A DNA stretch of 64,000 nt from Aquatica leii. Its lineage: Eukaryota > Arthropoda > Insecta > Coleoptera > Lampyridae. Every line of letters begins with the position of its first letter. Within the stretch, counting starts at the first letter, position 1. The translations under genes and the position numbers were made by a program. The stretch is taken from positions 38,385,117 through 38,449,116 of the forward strand of contig CM069436.1 of the NCBI GenBank assembly GCA_035610365.1, in the 5' to 3' direction. This document shows, in pieces, positions 41,501 to 53,500 of the stretch. The notes beneath the pieces were generated by a model that saw nothing but the letters and a program-made list of their open reading frames with translations, had not been told where the DNA came from and ran no database searches.

Positions 41501-44500
41501 AAACAAGCTTTGATTGTCAAAAATTCAGTTATGCCACGAATCTACCATCTTCTCAAGATATACAAAGATACATCAATTCATCGACCTAATTGTTAGCACA
41601 TTATCTAGCTTCAAAACTTACATTAAAAATTCTACAGACTTTGTAGACAAAATTCAGAATTTGCTTATAACAAAATAAGCTATCCTAGTCAGTTTTGACG
41701 TGGTATCTCTTTTTACTAAAGTCCCGGTCGACTATGTGTTATTTTTGCTCAAGCAGAGAATTACTTAAGAAGTTCTGCTCATCGAACGCTGTTTTAAAAA
41801 TAACGACAACTTATTAAACAAGAGAAGGAGCGGCCATGAGTTCACCGCTCTCTCTAGTTATAGACCAATATCTATATGGAGTATTTTGAAACTGAAATTA
41901 TGAAAAATGTTGAGTGTTTACAACAAAATGGATACGGGTTCAAAGATGTCCCAAGGGCATAGGAAAGAGAAGTCAATTCAAAAGTCAAAGAAGACTTATT
42001 ATCTCCTGCTAACATTGCTTATTTACCATACTGTATGTGTTTGACAAACAAAATAAGTAGAGTGCTTGTTATGTCTTCGTAATTTAACTAATATTATGAT
42101 AAACCTCAGTGGACTGTATATAAGTTTAATAAAACAATAACAATGCCTTTCTAAACTCCAACTTTAATTTACACATTACAAAAACGGAACATTACTGATT
42201 ACTACTTACAAAAAATAGGATGCATCATAATGTACAAAAACTGAACTGCCAAAAATATGCGAGTCGACGCAGGGCACGCTTACACACTTCTTCTTAAAAA
42301 ATATAGATGGCGTTTACAATTGCTTTAATTTACAAAATTTCCTTTTTCCTGTGGATCAAGTTATATAGGACAAACGGGGCGCTCTATTGAACTTAAAGTA
42401 AAAGAACATATGGCTGACTGGAAACACCGTAAAGTTACAAAAGCTTCAGTGGCAGAACACGTGTGGAACTAAGTACACAAGCTAAACTTTTACCAAACTA
42501 AATTGTTGGCTATAACTTTCATATAATATGAACCGAGAAAACTATTTAAAATTCAGCAAATATTGGCTACCAGTATTACACCCTCTAAGACAAAGATCAA
42601 CCTAACATTAGATTGTCTTCCGGGTTTGGACCGTGTCATAGTTGCAACCGAAGCTGCCAACGAAATTTGCCTTTGGGAGAAGGAAGAATCTGAGAGATTT
42701 TGCCTGTCGAGTTGAATATGGGTTTAATACCATTCTTACGAAGGAGTTTCCCTATTTGATCTGTAACCTTGTGAATGTAGGGTAAAAAGGCCAATTTCGG
42801 GTTGGATTCGGGAGTAGAAATGTCCTTAGGTAATCGAGTACGTGGATGTAAACGACGATTAATAACTCTATGAATATCTCGCTTTACATAACCATTGTTC
42901 ACTAAGGTTCTAGTAAGATGACGGAGTTCTGAGTCTAGATTCTCAGGTTGACAAATAGAAAAGGCACGATGAACCAAAGATTCAATAACAGAACGTTTCT
43001 GTGCAGGATGATGATGAGACGAAGCATGAAGGTATCTGTCCGTATGGGTGGGTTTGCGATAAACAGAATGGCCTAGAAGTCCGTCGGGCTTACGAGTCAC
43101 AAGAACGTCAAGAAATGGAAGAGAACCATTACTTTCGATTTCCATAGTAAATTTGATATCTAAGTGTTGATTGTTAAGATGATCAAGAAACTTAGACAAT
43201 TCAAGATGACCATAAGACGAAACAATAAACGTGTCGTCAACATATCTAAACCACACTTTAGGTTTTAATATTGATGATTCCAAAGCAACCGTTTCAAAGG
43301 ATTCCATAAAAATGTTAGCTACAACAGGTGATAGAGGAGAACCCATAGCAGCACCAGAAACTTGTTCGTAAAACTTATTATCAAATTGGAAGTAAGTAGA
43401 GGATAGACACTTTTCAATAAGAGGAACCAAACTCAAGTCCTTGCCATGTTGAGACAGAATCTGTTTGATGATAATAAGCGAATCCTTAATAGGAACTTTA
43501 GTAAAAAGTGAAGTAACATCAAAGCTCACGAGAAGATCTTGGGGTTCAAGTTTTATAGTTTCTAGACGTTGAATAAAATGCTGAGAGTTGAGGATGTGAG
43601 AAGAGGTTTTACCTGTTAACTCGCAAAGAATGTTGGACAAGAACTTGGCTAGCTTGTAAGTAGGAGATTGGATAGTACTAACGATAGGTCGAAAAGGAAT
43701 ATCTTGTTTGTGAATTTTGGGAAGTCCGTATAGACGAGGTGGTTTAGAATCTGATGGGATAAGTCGACGTTTAGTTTCAGGAGGTAGATTGGAAGATTTG
43801 ATGATTTGGCTAACCTCGCGTTCAATCCTCGAAGTGGGGTTATGGGTTAGAAGAGCGTAAGTTTCCTCAGACAAAATAGAATTGATTTTCGTAACATAAT
43901 TTGGTTCAAACTACAGTGGCGTTGCCCTTATCGGCTGGAAGAACAATAATATCAGGGTTCTTACGAAGACTTTTTAGAGCTGACTCTTCCGACTTAGAAA
44001 TGTTGGATTTAGGAATTTTAGATGATTCAAGGATTTTGCCAGTGTTAATACGATTGGGATCTGAGATGTGGCGAGGAAGATGTCTTATAGAAGACTCAAC
44101 AGCACATAGAATATCTTCTTTAGGAATACGTTTAGGAGCAACCGCAAAATTCAAACCCTTAGAGAGCACCGATTCCTGTTCTGAAGTGAGAACCAAACTA
44201 GATAAATTGACAACCGTCTTTGCTGAGTTAGTAGTAGAAGAAACTTTACGATTCTTGGATTCCAATAATTGAAACTTTTTGAGATGACCTTCAGTGGTTA
44301 GTCGTAGAGTGGTATCAGACTGCTGGTAAGTAATGTTGTCAAAGAATTTCCAATCATCCGGGTATAGAGTGTTGGCCAACTCAAGATGAAGATAAAAGAG
44401 TTGTTTCGAAATGGTGTCTAACTCTCGCCTAGTTTGCTTAATCCGTTCGCGTATCAACGCTAGACTAGCACAGTGTAGGATGTTTTTAGAAGAACGTGTC

Positions 44501-47500
44501 TGAATGTGGAACTTAATTTTGAGGAATGCAGGAATGATGTTGTGGTCACGACAGCGACTAAGAAAGGTTAAATTGCACAAAAGTTTGACGAGTTTGTGGC
44601 GAAGTTTGGAAAATACGGAGGTTTTAGAAGAAATATTCTCCCCGTAGAGATTGTTAATGTAATAGCGAAGGCTTCCACGGCCGGAATGTGTTCCGGGTTT
44701 GGACCGTGTCATAGTTGCAACCGAAGCGCCAAATCTCCATTCTTTTTCAACAGGAAATTCCGAGAAAGCATAGAAATCATCAAACACCCCAATAACTTCA
44801 ATCGCGATCATGGATTCGAACTATCCCCTCTTTGGTTCCCGGTTATTAGTCATTTAACAAAAACACACCCCCTAGCAACCGTAACCCAATCAGGGTCGAG
44901 CTTAATCATCCGTGACGATCCTGTTCCTTTAAATACGGAGACTATTTCTTCTTAAGTCACTTCTACCAAAGAGCATATAAGTTTAAAGAGATTCAACGCC
45001 ATAGAAATTAGTGTAACCGCCGTAATGTTGGTTGCATACATAAAATTTGAGAAATCGTTGTTATTAAATGTACTAATTTAGCGAGGAAACGACCCATTGT
45101 GGCAGAATTTTACTTAAGCGATGCATTGTCGACGTTGGATTTGACAATGTTGCCGTCACAAAGTACAAAATATAAAGCTACAAGTATAGTAAATTTACAG
45201 CAGTTTAGCTTTCAAAATTAAATATTTTTAAAGTTACATAAAAATTTTAAAAATCTAGATTTGTCATGTTTGATATAAATAAGTTGTGTTGGAAATGAAA
45301 TGTTTGGTATTTTCACGTTAGAAATGATATCTTACGGTCAATGTTTACATACAAAACCCGTTTTTTTGTATGATACTTTTTTCTAAGCAGATTATTTTTT
45401 ATTAATAAATTTTAAAAAGTCTACAACATAAAGATATCAGTTCATATTCAAATTTTTTATTCATTGAAACAATGTATAGATTATTAGTCACATTTATTAA
45501 TTTTTAAACAAAAAACCACATTGTTTTTATAGGTACAGTGGCGGATTAAGGATCGTCGGGGCCCTAGGCGGCAGAGCCACTTTGGAGCCCCTAGGTAGTC
45601 AAACCAAACAAAAAAACCATTTTTGGAACGCTTTATAATAATAATATTATCAAGTAAAATTTCTGTGCTTTTGGTATCTTTTGGGCCTACACGCAAGTTC
45701 GAGGCCCTAGGCGGCCGCTTACTCCGCCTAGCTTTTAAGACGCCACTGTATAGGTAATGCTTTTATAATTAAAAAATTCTAAAGTAAGTACATAATAAAC
45801 ACACCTAGTTTATTTTTTTAAACAGAAACAATAAAAGTACACGATACGTAAAATTTCTTCAAAACAAATCATTTACCTACCACATTTTGTTTACTTTTAC
45901 AAGCAAAAATCATAAAGTGCATTACAAAGTAGTATGTGTTCAAATTATAAATTATTTACATAATGTTTTAAAACAAAAGATCATAAGTAACATAAAAATA
46001 TGGACAAAATGTCACTTATTAGCTATATTGTTAATTTTTTTACTATATTGACCAACTGTTCGGAAATCTTGCGACAACCACTTAAGGCACTTATTTAATT
46101 TACAAAATATCAAATGCTTAATGAAAAATAAATTGTGTTCATAACATTGATCATTTTCATTGAACCACTCTGGGACATTTTTATTTATGCTATCAATACT
46201 TAACGTTAACAATTTTTTTTTGAAATTTCGCGATATTTTATAATTATTAAAATATTTTACAAAAATTTGCAGTAGTAATTGCACTACGTCGATTACTAAA
46301 TGGGTAGGATTTTTTAAATGTGTTACTGTATCAGATTTTCCAAAATCCCTTTCTAATAGCAACAACTGATTCCTGTTACTAATTCTATCATTTGTACACA
46401 TTCTAAGGGAGCACTGTTCACAACCACTAAATCTTTTTAAAACCTTGTACACTAAATATTCCGCAAAATACACAATTGAGCATTGCTCTAACGTAACTTT
46501 GTTGTCATTTACGCTCAAATCTAGACTAGTGGATACGTGCAATTCTATCATAATCTCGTCTTCACTAAGGCATGTTTGACTAAGGTCGGTACATCGTTCA
46601 TCTACTTGTTCATCAGGTATGAAAAAATTCTCATTTGACATGGCATTATCCTCGAAGGTTATAAGTTGATCTTGGTCAACTTCACAGTTGGAACTTTCGG
46701 AAGGAGTCTGCAGTTTAATAAACATATTAAATTGTAGTGCTTGCCTAAAACCCTTTGCAGTGGGATTTGAGCAATGTCCACCTTTATACCTCATTACTGA
46801 AAACAGGTTTTCTATGGGGTCTTGATTTAATCTGCTCGTCAGGAGAAATTTATAATTTTCGTTTTTAAGTTCTGCCCATAAATCCATAACTACTTGTATA
46901 GATAGGGCAAGTCCTTTAAAACAATAAATTCCTTCTTTTACTTTATTGTTATTGCCGTATACTCGCCAGGACTGTACCCACTTCAAGGCTTCCGGAAGGA
47001 AACTCTCAAAGTTTTCTGATTTAGCAGAAATCGCACAACGATACGGATTCCTGTCATATAAAGAACGGCTATTTAGTACGTCAAACAAGTTGTTCATTTT
47101 CTTTAAAAATTCAGCGGTATGCAGGGCGCTGTTACTTTTAATCTGCATGGTTTTTGCTGCGGTACTTACTAATGCACTCACAGTGTTTGAAAATATTTGC
47201 GTTGCATATTTCACACGCATTTTTTGAAAATTGTTGGGTCTAATATGCGAATCACTGATTTTTACGGCGGCTCTTGTAGTTGTAGACGATTTATCCAAGA
47301 AATAAGCCTGCTCAATGTCACTCCATGAAACTTTCCCATCGCTGTCGTAAATGTCTCTGCTGATTAAATTATTCCGCACACTCTTGAATAAATGGGGAAC
47401 ATCATACATCGCAAATATTTTTTTGTTGTTGACAAAAAAGTAAGGTCGATTATGCGTCACTCCTAATTCTTGAAATGTAGTCCGGTTGGTTAACGCTTGA

Positions 47501-50500
47501 TCGCAAACTGTAATCCTTACATGTAATCCAATAGCCTGTAAACGTTCAACAACGTTTACTAATAATTTCTGCAAACTCTCATGTTGTGTAACAGAAGAAG
47601 ATAAATAATAAACAACAGGTATTTTCCATTTATGTATTAAACCCCTAGCCATAAATACCAAAGCGTGCGTTGCTATTTTATCTGAGCGTCCGAGATGACC
47701 AAAATCTTCAAACCCTTCAATAAGATCCTGCCGAACATTATATTCCAAGTTTCTCTTGATACTCATCTCGTCAAATAAAAGAACACACTGTTTTTCATCT
47801 TGTGACATATATCGCACTTTGACGGTAAATTTTTCCAGAAGCTCCGTTTCGGTTCCAGTAGCTAACTGAGACAGTTTTAACCAAGATATTATGGTTGTTT
47901 TGGAAGGAAGAGTAAATTTTAAGGTATTTCTCATAAACAAATACATGGACGGTGATTTATAATAAAGGCTTAAAGCCAGTTGTTTTTCTTCTTCCTTCCA
48001 TGGGTTACCACGTTTACGGTGCAGTTGCATGTTTATAAAAACACGAACACTTTTTGATTTTGCTAATGACAGTAAATTCGAATTTGCAGAAGCGACTGTA
48101 ATATTAACAACCTTCTTCTTTAAGCGCACAATGACGGCGTTTTTTTATTGCAACTTTCCGTTGTAATTTTTGTATGCGTTGCTGGTACGAGGAGACGGAA
48201 ATTTCCCTACATCTCTTTATTTTGGTCGGTGTTCGCATATCCATCAAAGCCTGTAATAATTAAATTGAAAAGTAAAAAATAATTAAAAGACTTGTTCCTG
48301 CTTATTCATTAACTCGTTTACGTAGTGAACTTTAAAACCCTAGACAATAATTGCAAAATAAATAGCTTTTTTCTGAAACCGATTTTCAAAGTCAAAGTGA
48401 TCCTTTCTTTATTAGTCCCTTATCTCATAAATGTCATTTACTCATTCATCGTTCTTCTTCAACTAAATACAGGAAGTTATTTAAATTTCTAATATGACAA
48501 TAATTTACTAACAACAAAAAACTTTGGATAATAACGAGTATTGAATAGCAATATCCTACTAAAAATTATCTAAAAATCTCTTAAAAGCAGTGGTCTTGTC
48601 GAGCCGGAACGCGCCGGAACGTCGTTCCGGTACTTCCTTTTTGGACAGGAACGCGTTCCGGAACTAAAGATGATTTCTGATAACGAGAATTGGCTGACGT
48701 ATTGAAAAAAAAATTAAAAAGAATTGCTGATTTTTTTTCTAATTTTTGACGAATTTTTATGTATTATTATAAACAAGGGTTTGAACCGAACCCATACCGG
48801 AACAAAAACCGGAACAAACCGGCTTGTTTTTCCGAACCGGAGTCCGGAACGTTTTTTTCCTGCTGAACCGGAACTCGAACCGAACCGAAACAAATACGTG
48901 AACCGGTTTTTGAACCGGTTCAACGGGAATTAAACTTTATTTATAATAAACATTAGAAGAAAAAAATATAAAATTTTAAAAAAGTAAAGATTTCATACAT
49001 AAATTTTAATGCAAGCGGCCCACGGACGGTACGTTACTCATCCCTGGCGTAGTTTATTGCCATACAAACGTATCGATTTTCATCTGAAATGTGCATTGCT
49101 GGGAAATTCCCATCTTCGCCAGGATTATCATGGAAAATCACCCCCGTCGTTAAATTTGGGACATGAGACCGCACAGAGCGGCCGCCTACCCAGGATCGGC
49201 CCTGTCTATATAATTATATATACGCGTTCCGGTAAAATAAAAATTAGCACAACACCACTGCTTAAAAGCGTATGAAAATTATAAAATATGCAATATTACT
49301 AAAAAGTAAATAACTTACCTCTATGTTTTGCGTATTTACGGAAGTAGTTAATCGCTCGGGAGATTGGGCAGTATCCTCTACAAAAAAATGCGCAGAAAGG
49401 CCCGAATCTGGATTAGAATTTCTATAACATTTTCTAGGTCCATTCTTTTTTAACGTCAACTTTTCCGGTGACTTTATTACCCCAATTCCACTATTAAGCA
49501 AGTTTTCATGCAATAATTGGCCAGATTTATAATTCACAGGTACTGCATCGTGAACAAGTCTATTTTTATTCACATTCACAAAATGTTTTTCTACGAAATG
49601 AAGGGCACACACTCTTTTTTCACGCAATTGTTCATCGGTTAAATCAAAAAAATGAGGATTTCCACAATTATTCAACCAATCAGTTTTTCGGTGATTAGTT
49701 GGAAACCGGAAGAAACTTATTTTAGAATTACTTTTACGTGTTTGCGTACACTCAAAATAAGCACAGAAGGCCATTACAATTAATAGCAATAACAATTTAT
49801 ATCAACTGCAAAACTCAACAACAGAACCAACCACTTAAAGCTTTTGAAGGTCGTCTTTATGTGAAAATTATTTATTACAAATAAGTAAAACAACTAAACA
49901 AAAACTACACCGCCGCTACTAGCACTCTTGTTTTCTTAGTAGTAAGATCAAGTGCGAAAAATTCAAATATTTAATAGAAGCAACAGGTATAAACTAATAA
50001 GAAAACTCCTAACAATGTTTGAAATTTTAACGTAATGATACACTTTCTAATCCTTTAATGAGTGTGTCTTTATTTAAACACCGCTAAGTGAGCGTCTATG
50101 ATTTTCCAAATGTATTTTCTGTAAACATAATTAAGATTTCTAATTGCAATATGCACACAAATAGGCGAACAAAGTACCTATAATTAAAAATAAATCTTTC
50201 GATAAAACATGTAATTATATTTTAAAAAACACTGATTCGAAGGTAATGACTATTCGTTAAATTAATATTTCACAGAGCGCAAAGAATGATTATTTTTTCA
50301 AGTAGATTTTTTAAGACTATGTAATTTAGGGATTGTATAATTATTAATTCAAAAACAGCGGCATTAAAAAAAATTCTGATAACTTTGGCAACATGGTCAT
50401 ACTTGACTTCAGGTAAAATTAAAGAAACCTGCGACATTTATATTTGAAACGGGTAGTTTTAATTTGTTGCCCGGCCGCTACGTGTCAAAACTTCAGCCAC

Positions 50501-53500
50501 CTTGTGGTCGGGCGACTCGAAACCTACCACATGTTTCTCCCCAGCATTGAACTTCTTTACCTTATATGTTCTATGCTTCTACCTAGTTTAGAATCTGGCT
50601 TGGTTTACAAGTTGATTACCTAACTCGGTAGTGGTTCTTTGTTAGATTTTCGTTTGCTTTTTCAGGTTATCGTTTTCTTTCTTACCTTTTCATAGTTTAG
50701 GTTATGGCTTGTTTTACAAGTGGATAACCTAACTTTTGAGAAGTTCTTAGTTAGATTTCGATTGCTTGTTTGAGTTTTGCGATTTATCTCACGCCCTGAT
50801 GAAGCCCCTTACGAAAGTGGGCGAAACGTTGGCAGCTTCGGTTGCAACTATGACACGGTCCAAACCCGGAAGACATTCTAATGTTAGTATAGATTCCGAC
50901 CGTGGAAGCCTTCGCTATTACAAAGATCAACCTTCTTGGAAAGGACGCAAACTTTTATTCTGAATAATAACAAAGTCAGTCAAACGGTAACGGAAAGTAA
51001 AAGTCCGTTAACTACCGGATCGAGAATGATATAAATACCGTCAGTTTGTTAGGGTTCACGAACGAGAATACGGCAAATGCCAAGTTCTACTTTTTGGCTC
51101 TCAAGGAGAGACTAGGACCAAGCCTAAAAAGTCTGGTTATTTAACTACGACGGTCTAAGACGAAATCGGAACCTAGATAAGCGCGAAAACTTAAGATTCA
51201 AAATTTTTAAACTAATCATCTTAGTTTTTTTCCACTTCTTGAATCTCTTCTTCAAAGACTAGAAACTTTTGATTTTTCAATTTTTTATAAATAATCTAAA
51301 ATTTAAAAATTTAACAAAATATTTTTTTTTAATATCTCGATTATTTCATTTTCGCACAATCAAAAAAATAAAATCTACTCTGCGCGATTTTTGAACAAAA
51401 AAATTAATTTTTTATATAATTTAAAAAAAAATATTGAAAATGTATTTGTTTATAACAATTTGTTTATTAAACAAACAAATAAAAATTTAACAAAAACATT
51501 TTTATTTTTAGAATATGGAAGAGCAATGAATATAATGATTAAAAAAATAGTTCCTGAATATTAATTTCCAGTTGCATAAAATGATTAAATAACAAATACG
51601 TTTCTAACCAATAAAAAAAACTAATAATTTGTGTCTAAAAATAGATTTCCAAAAAAAATTAATTATCTTATAAACAATGCATTTGTAAGTTGGATATCAA
51701 GTAAAAACCCTAATATTTTTTGTAACTAATCACCTGAGATTTTTTCCACTTCTTGAATCTCTTTTAAAAATGAAAATGTCAGTTAACAAATTTATTTTTC
51801 CAAATACTATCTCGATTATTTAGTTTTCTTACTTACAACGTTTTTTTTAAATTTTCACCGCAATTGTTTAAATAATAGTTATAAACAAATGCATTGTTGT
51901 AGAATTCAACTTTCCACGGTTTGCATTTGATAATTTCCGTGTGGTCGTTATCGCACAAGCTGAGCTTTTGTTACACGTCCACTACGGACATCTTCAGAGC
52001 TCGGAGCAAACTTGTATGATAACGACAACACGGGAATTATCCAGAATGGAAAATTGCAGTGGCGGCTTCTCTATTAGGTCATTTAGTCAATGACCGTCCA
52101 AAAATAAATAAGAAAGGTATTTTATTTGCTTTAAAATTACAGAAAATTTGCGTTTAAATCAAATTATCAGCGTTTAAATAATTGTCAATTTAAACGCAAC
52201 AGATACGAAAATCGTTTTTGTTTCATAATAACGGTGGTACAAGACATTAAAAAATGAAGCTAATAATTGTTTACACATTTAGAATTTAAATTATAGCTCG
52301 TCCTTAGCCTTTACTTCAAATTCGGCCAACCAGTAAGGATAAAAATAAAGAAGTTTACAGTAATTTTAAAGATCTGTGTATTATTCGTTAGATTGGATTT
52401 GTGGATTTGAAATAAATAATATATTTTACTAGTTTATGTTTACTGTTTTCAGATGATGCATTAATCATTATGTTGTAAAAATAATGTTACGGATTTATAG
52501 CATTTAAAAGAAAAAGTAAAAACAATTGTGAGGTTAATTAAAGACGATAATGAAAAAGTTTGTAAAAACTAAAAATAGGTACATATATTAAATAAAACAA
52601 TTGATTGACTTAACATATGACTACAGTGGAAAGAGAGCGATATTTCTCTGTCTTAAAAAGAATTAAAACATTTCTACGCAATTGGCAATACTATGAGACT
52701 GAGACTATGAGATTGTTAATTTTAATGAGCTTGTTATTGATCATTTTGGCAATTGTAATTATAGACGAATATCTTAAATCTTAAATATAAATCACGTTAC
52801 TGTAAGAATGTTTTTTTTAGCTTTTTTGCGATAATTGCGTTTTTTTTAAATTACCCTCTTGTATGATTGACCACCAGCCGCCACTGGAAAATAGTATTAC
52901 AAATGCAACCCGTGGAAAGTTGGATTCTACAACAATGCATTTGTTTACAATATAACTATTATTTAAACAATTGCAGTGGAAATTTAAAAAAACATCGTTG
53001 TAAGTAAAAAAATTAAATAATCGAGATAGTATTTGGAAAAATAAATGTGTTAACTGAGATTTTCATTTTTTAAAAGAGATTCAAGAAGTGGAAAAAATCT
53101 CAGGTTATTAGTTACAAATAATATTAGGGTTTTTACTTGATATTCAACTTGTAAAAATAACTCATTTAACAAAAGCATAAATAACTAAAAAATCGGAGAT
53201 AATTTTTTTTTCAACGGATTATTTTTTCGTTTTTTAATATTAATATTTAATGGGTTAAAAAAAATCTCTGGGCGAAGCGACAGGCACGCACTGATGCCGC
53301 ATCACAAGTTTTTAGCCTTATTTTCGCTGCTTAATTAATATTATGAATATTAGTGGTTCCGGGAGGTAGGACTTTTTCTAGGAAATCTGCTACTCTTTAC
53401 GTATCCTTTTTTTTATTTTCGATTTCTCTAAATTGCTTATAACTTTTATAATTTTTTCAAGCGGGACTTTGATTTTTTCAAAAAAATTTTAGATGCAATT

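Larger units (their letters stand above)
39420..42600 (+). pseudogene. Penelope-like retroelement, plus-strand copy, decayed
   Basis: Decayed plus-strand ORF in order: N-terminal [20 protein letters not shown] near 39440; [20 protein letters not shown] and [20 protein letters not shown] (39698-39949); then, after a Tc1 insertion, [13 protein letters not shown] and [19 protein letters not shown] (41384-41596); [15 protein letters not shown] near 41695 (palm motif A); a decayed [11 protein letters not shown] near 41835; and [17 protein letters not shown] near 42355, the GIY-YIG endonuclease typical of Penelope-like elements. Stops and frameshifts throughout. Confidence 0.8.
51680..53165. mobile_element. 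Foldback element with ~230-bp inverted arms
   Basis: Left arm 51690-51925 and right arm 52905-53150 are inverted copies: ATATCAAGTAAAAACCCTAA, TTTTTCCACTTCTTGAATCT, TATCTCGATTATTTAxTTTT, AACAAATGCATTGTTGTAGA and CAACTTTCCACGG. A related direct copy of the CCACTTCTTGAATCTCTT segment lies at 51228. Between the arms are a small palindromic block (51940-52040) and an hAT element (52057-52886). No coding frame. Confidence 0.7.

Noticed and set aside
43901-44272. 123-codon plus-strand ORF
   Set aside because: Antisense shadow of the Penelope N-terminal domain, which has recognisable motifs.
45484-45696. Minus-strand ORF over the hAT MITE
   Set aside because: The element has exact termini and an 8-bp duplication, and the frame has no protein motif.
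46946-47227. 93-codon plus-strand ORF
   Set aside because: Shadow of the P-element transposase frame.
48724-48933. Plus- and minus-strand ORFs with NRT/EPN repeats
   Set aside because: Both strands are open because of the repeated CCGGAAC words of the hAT element, not because of coding.
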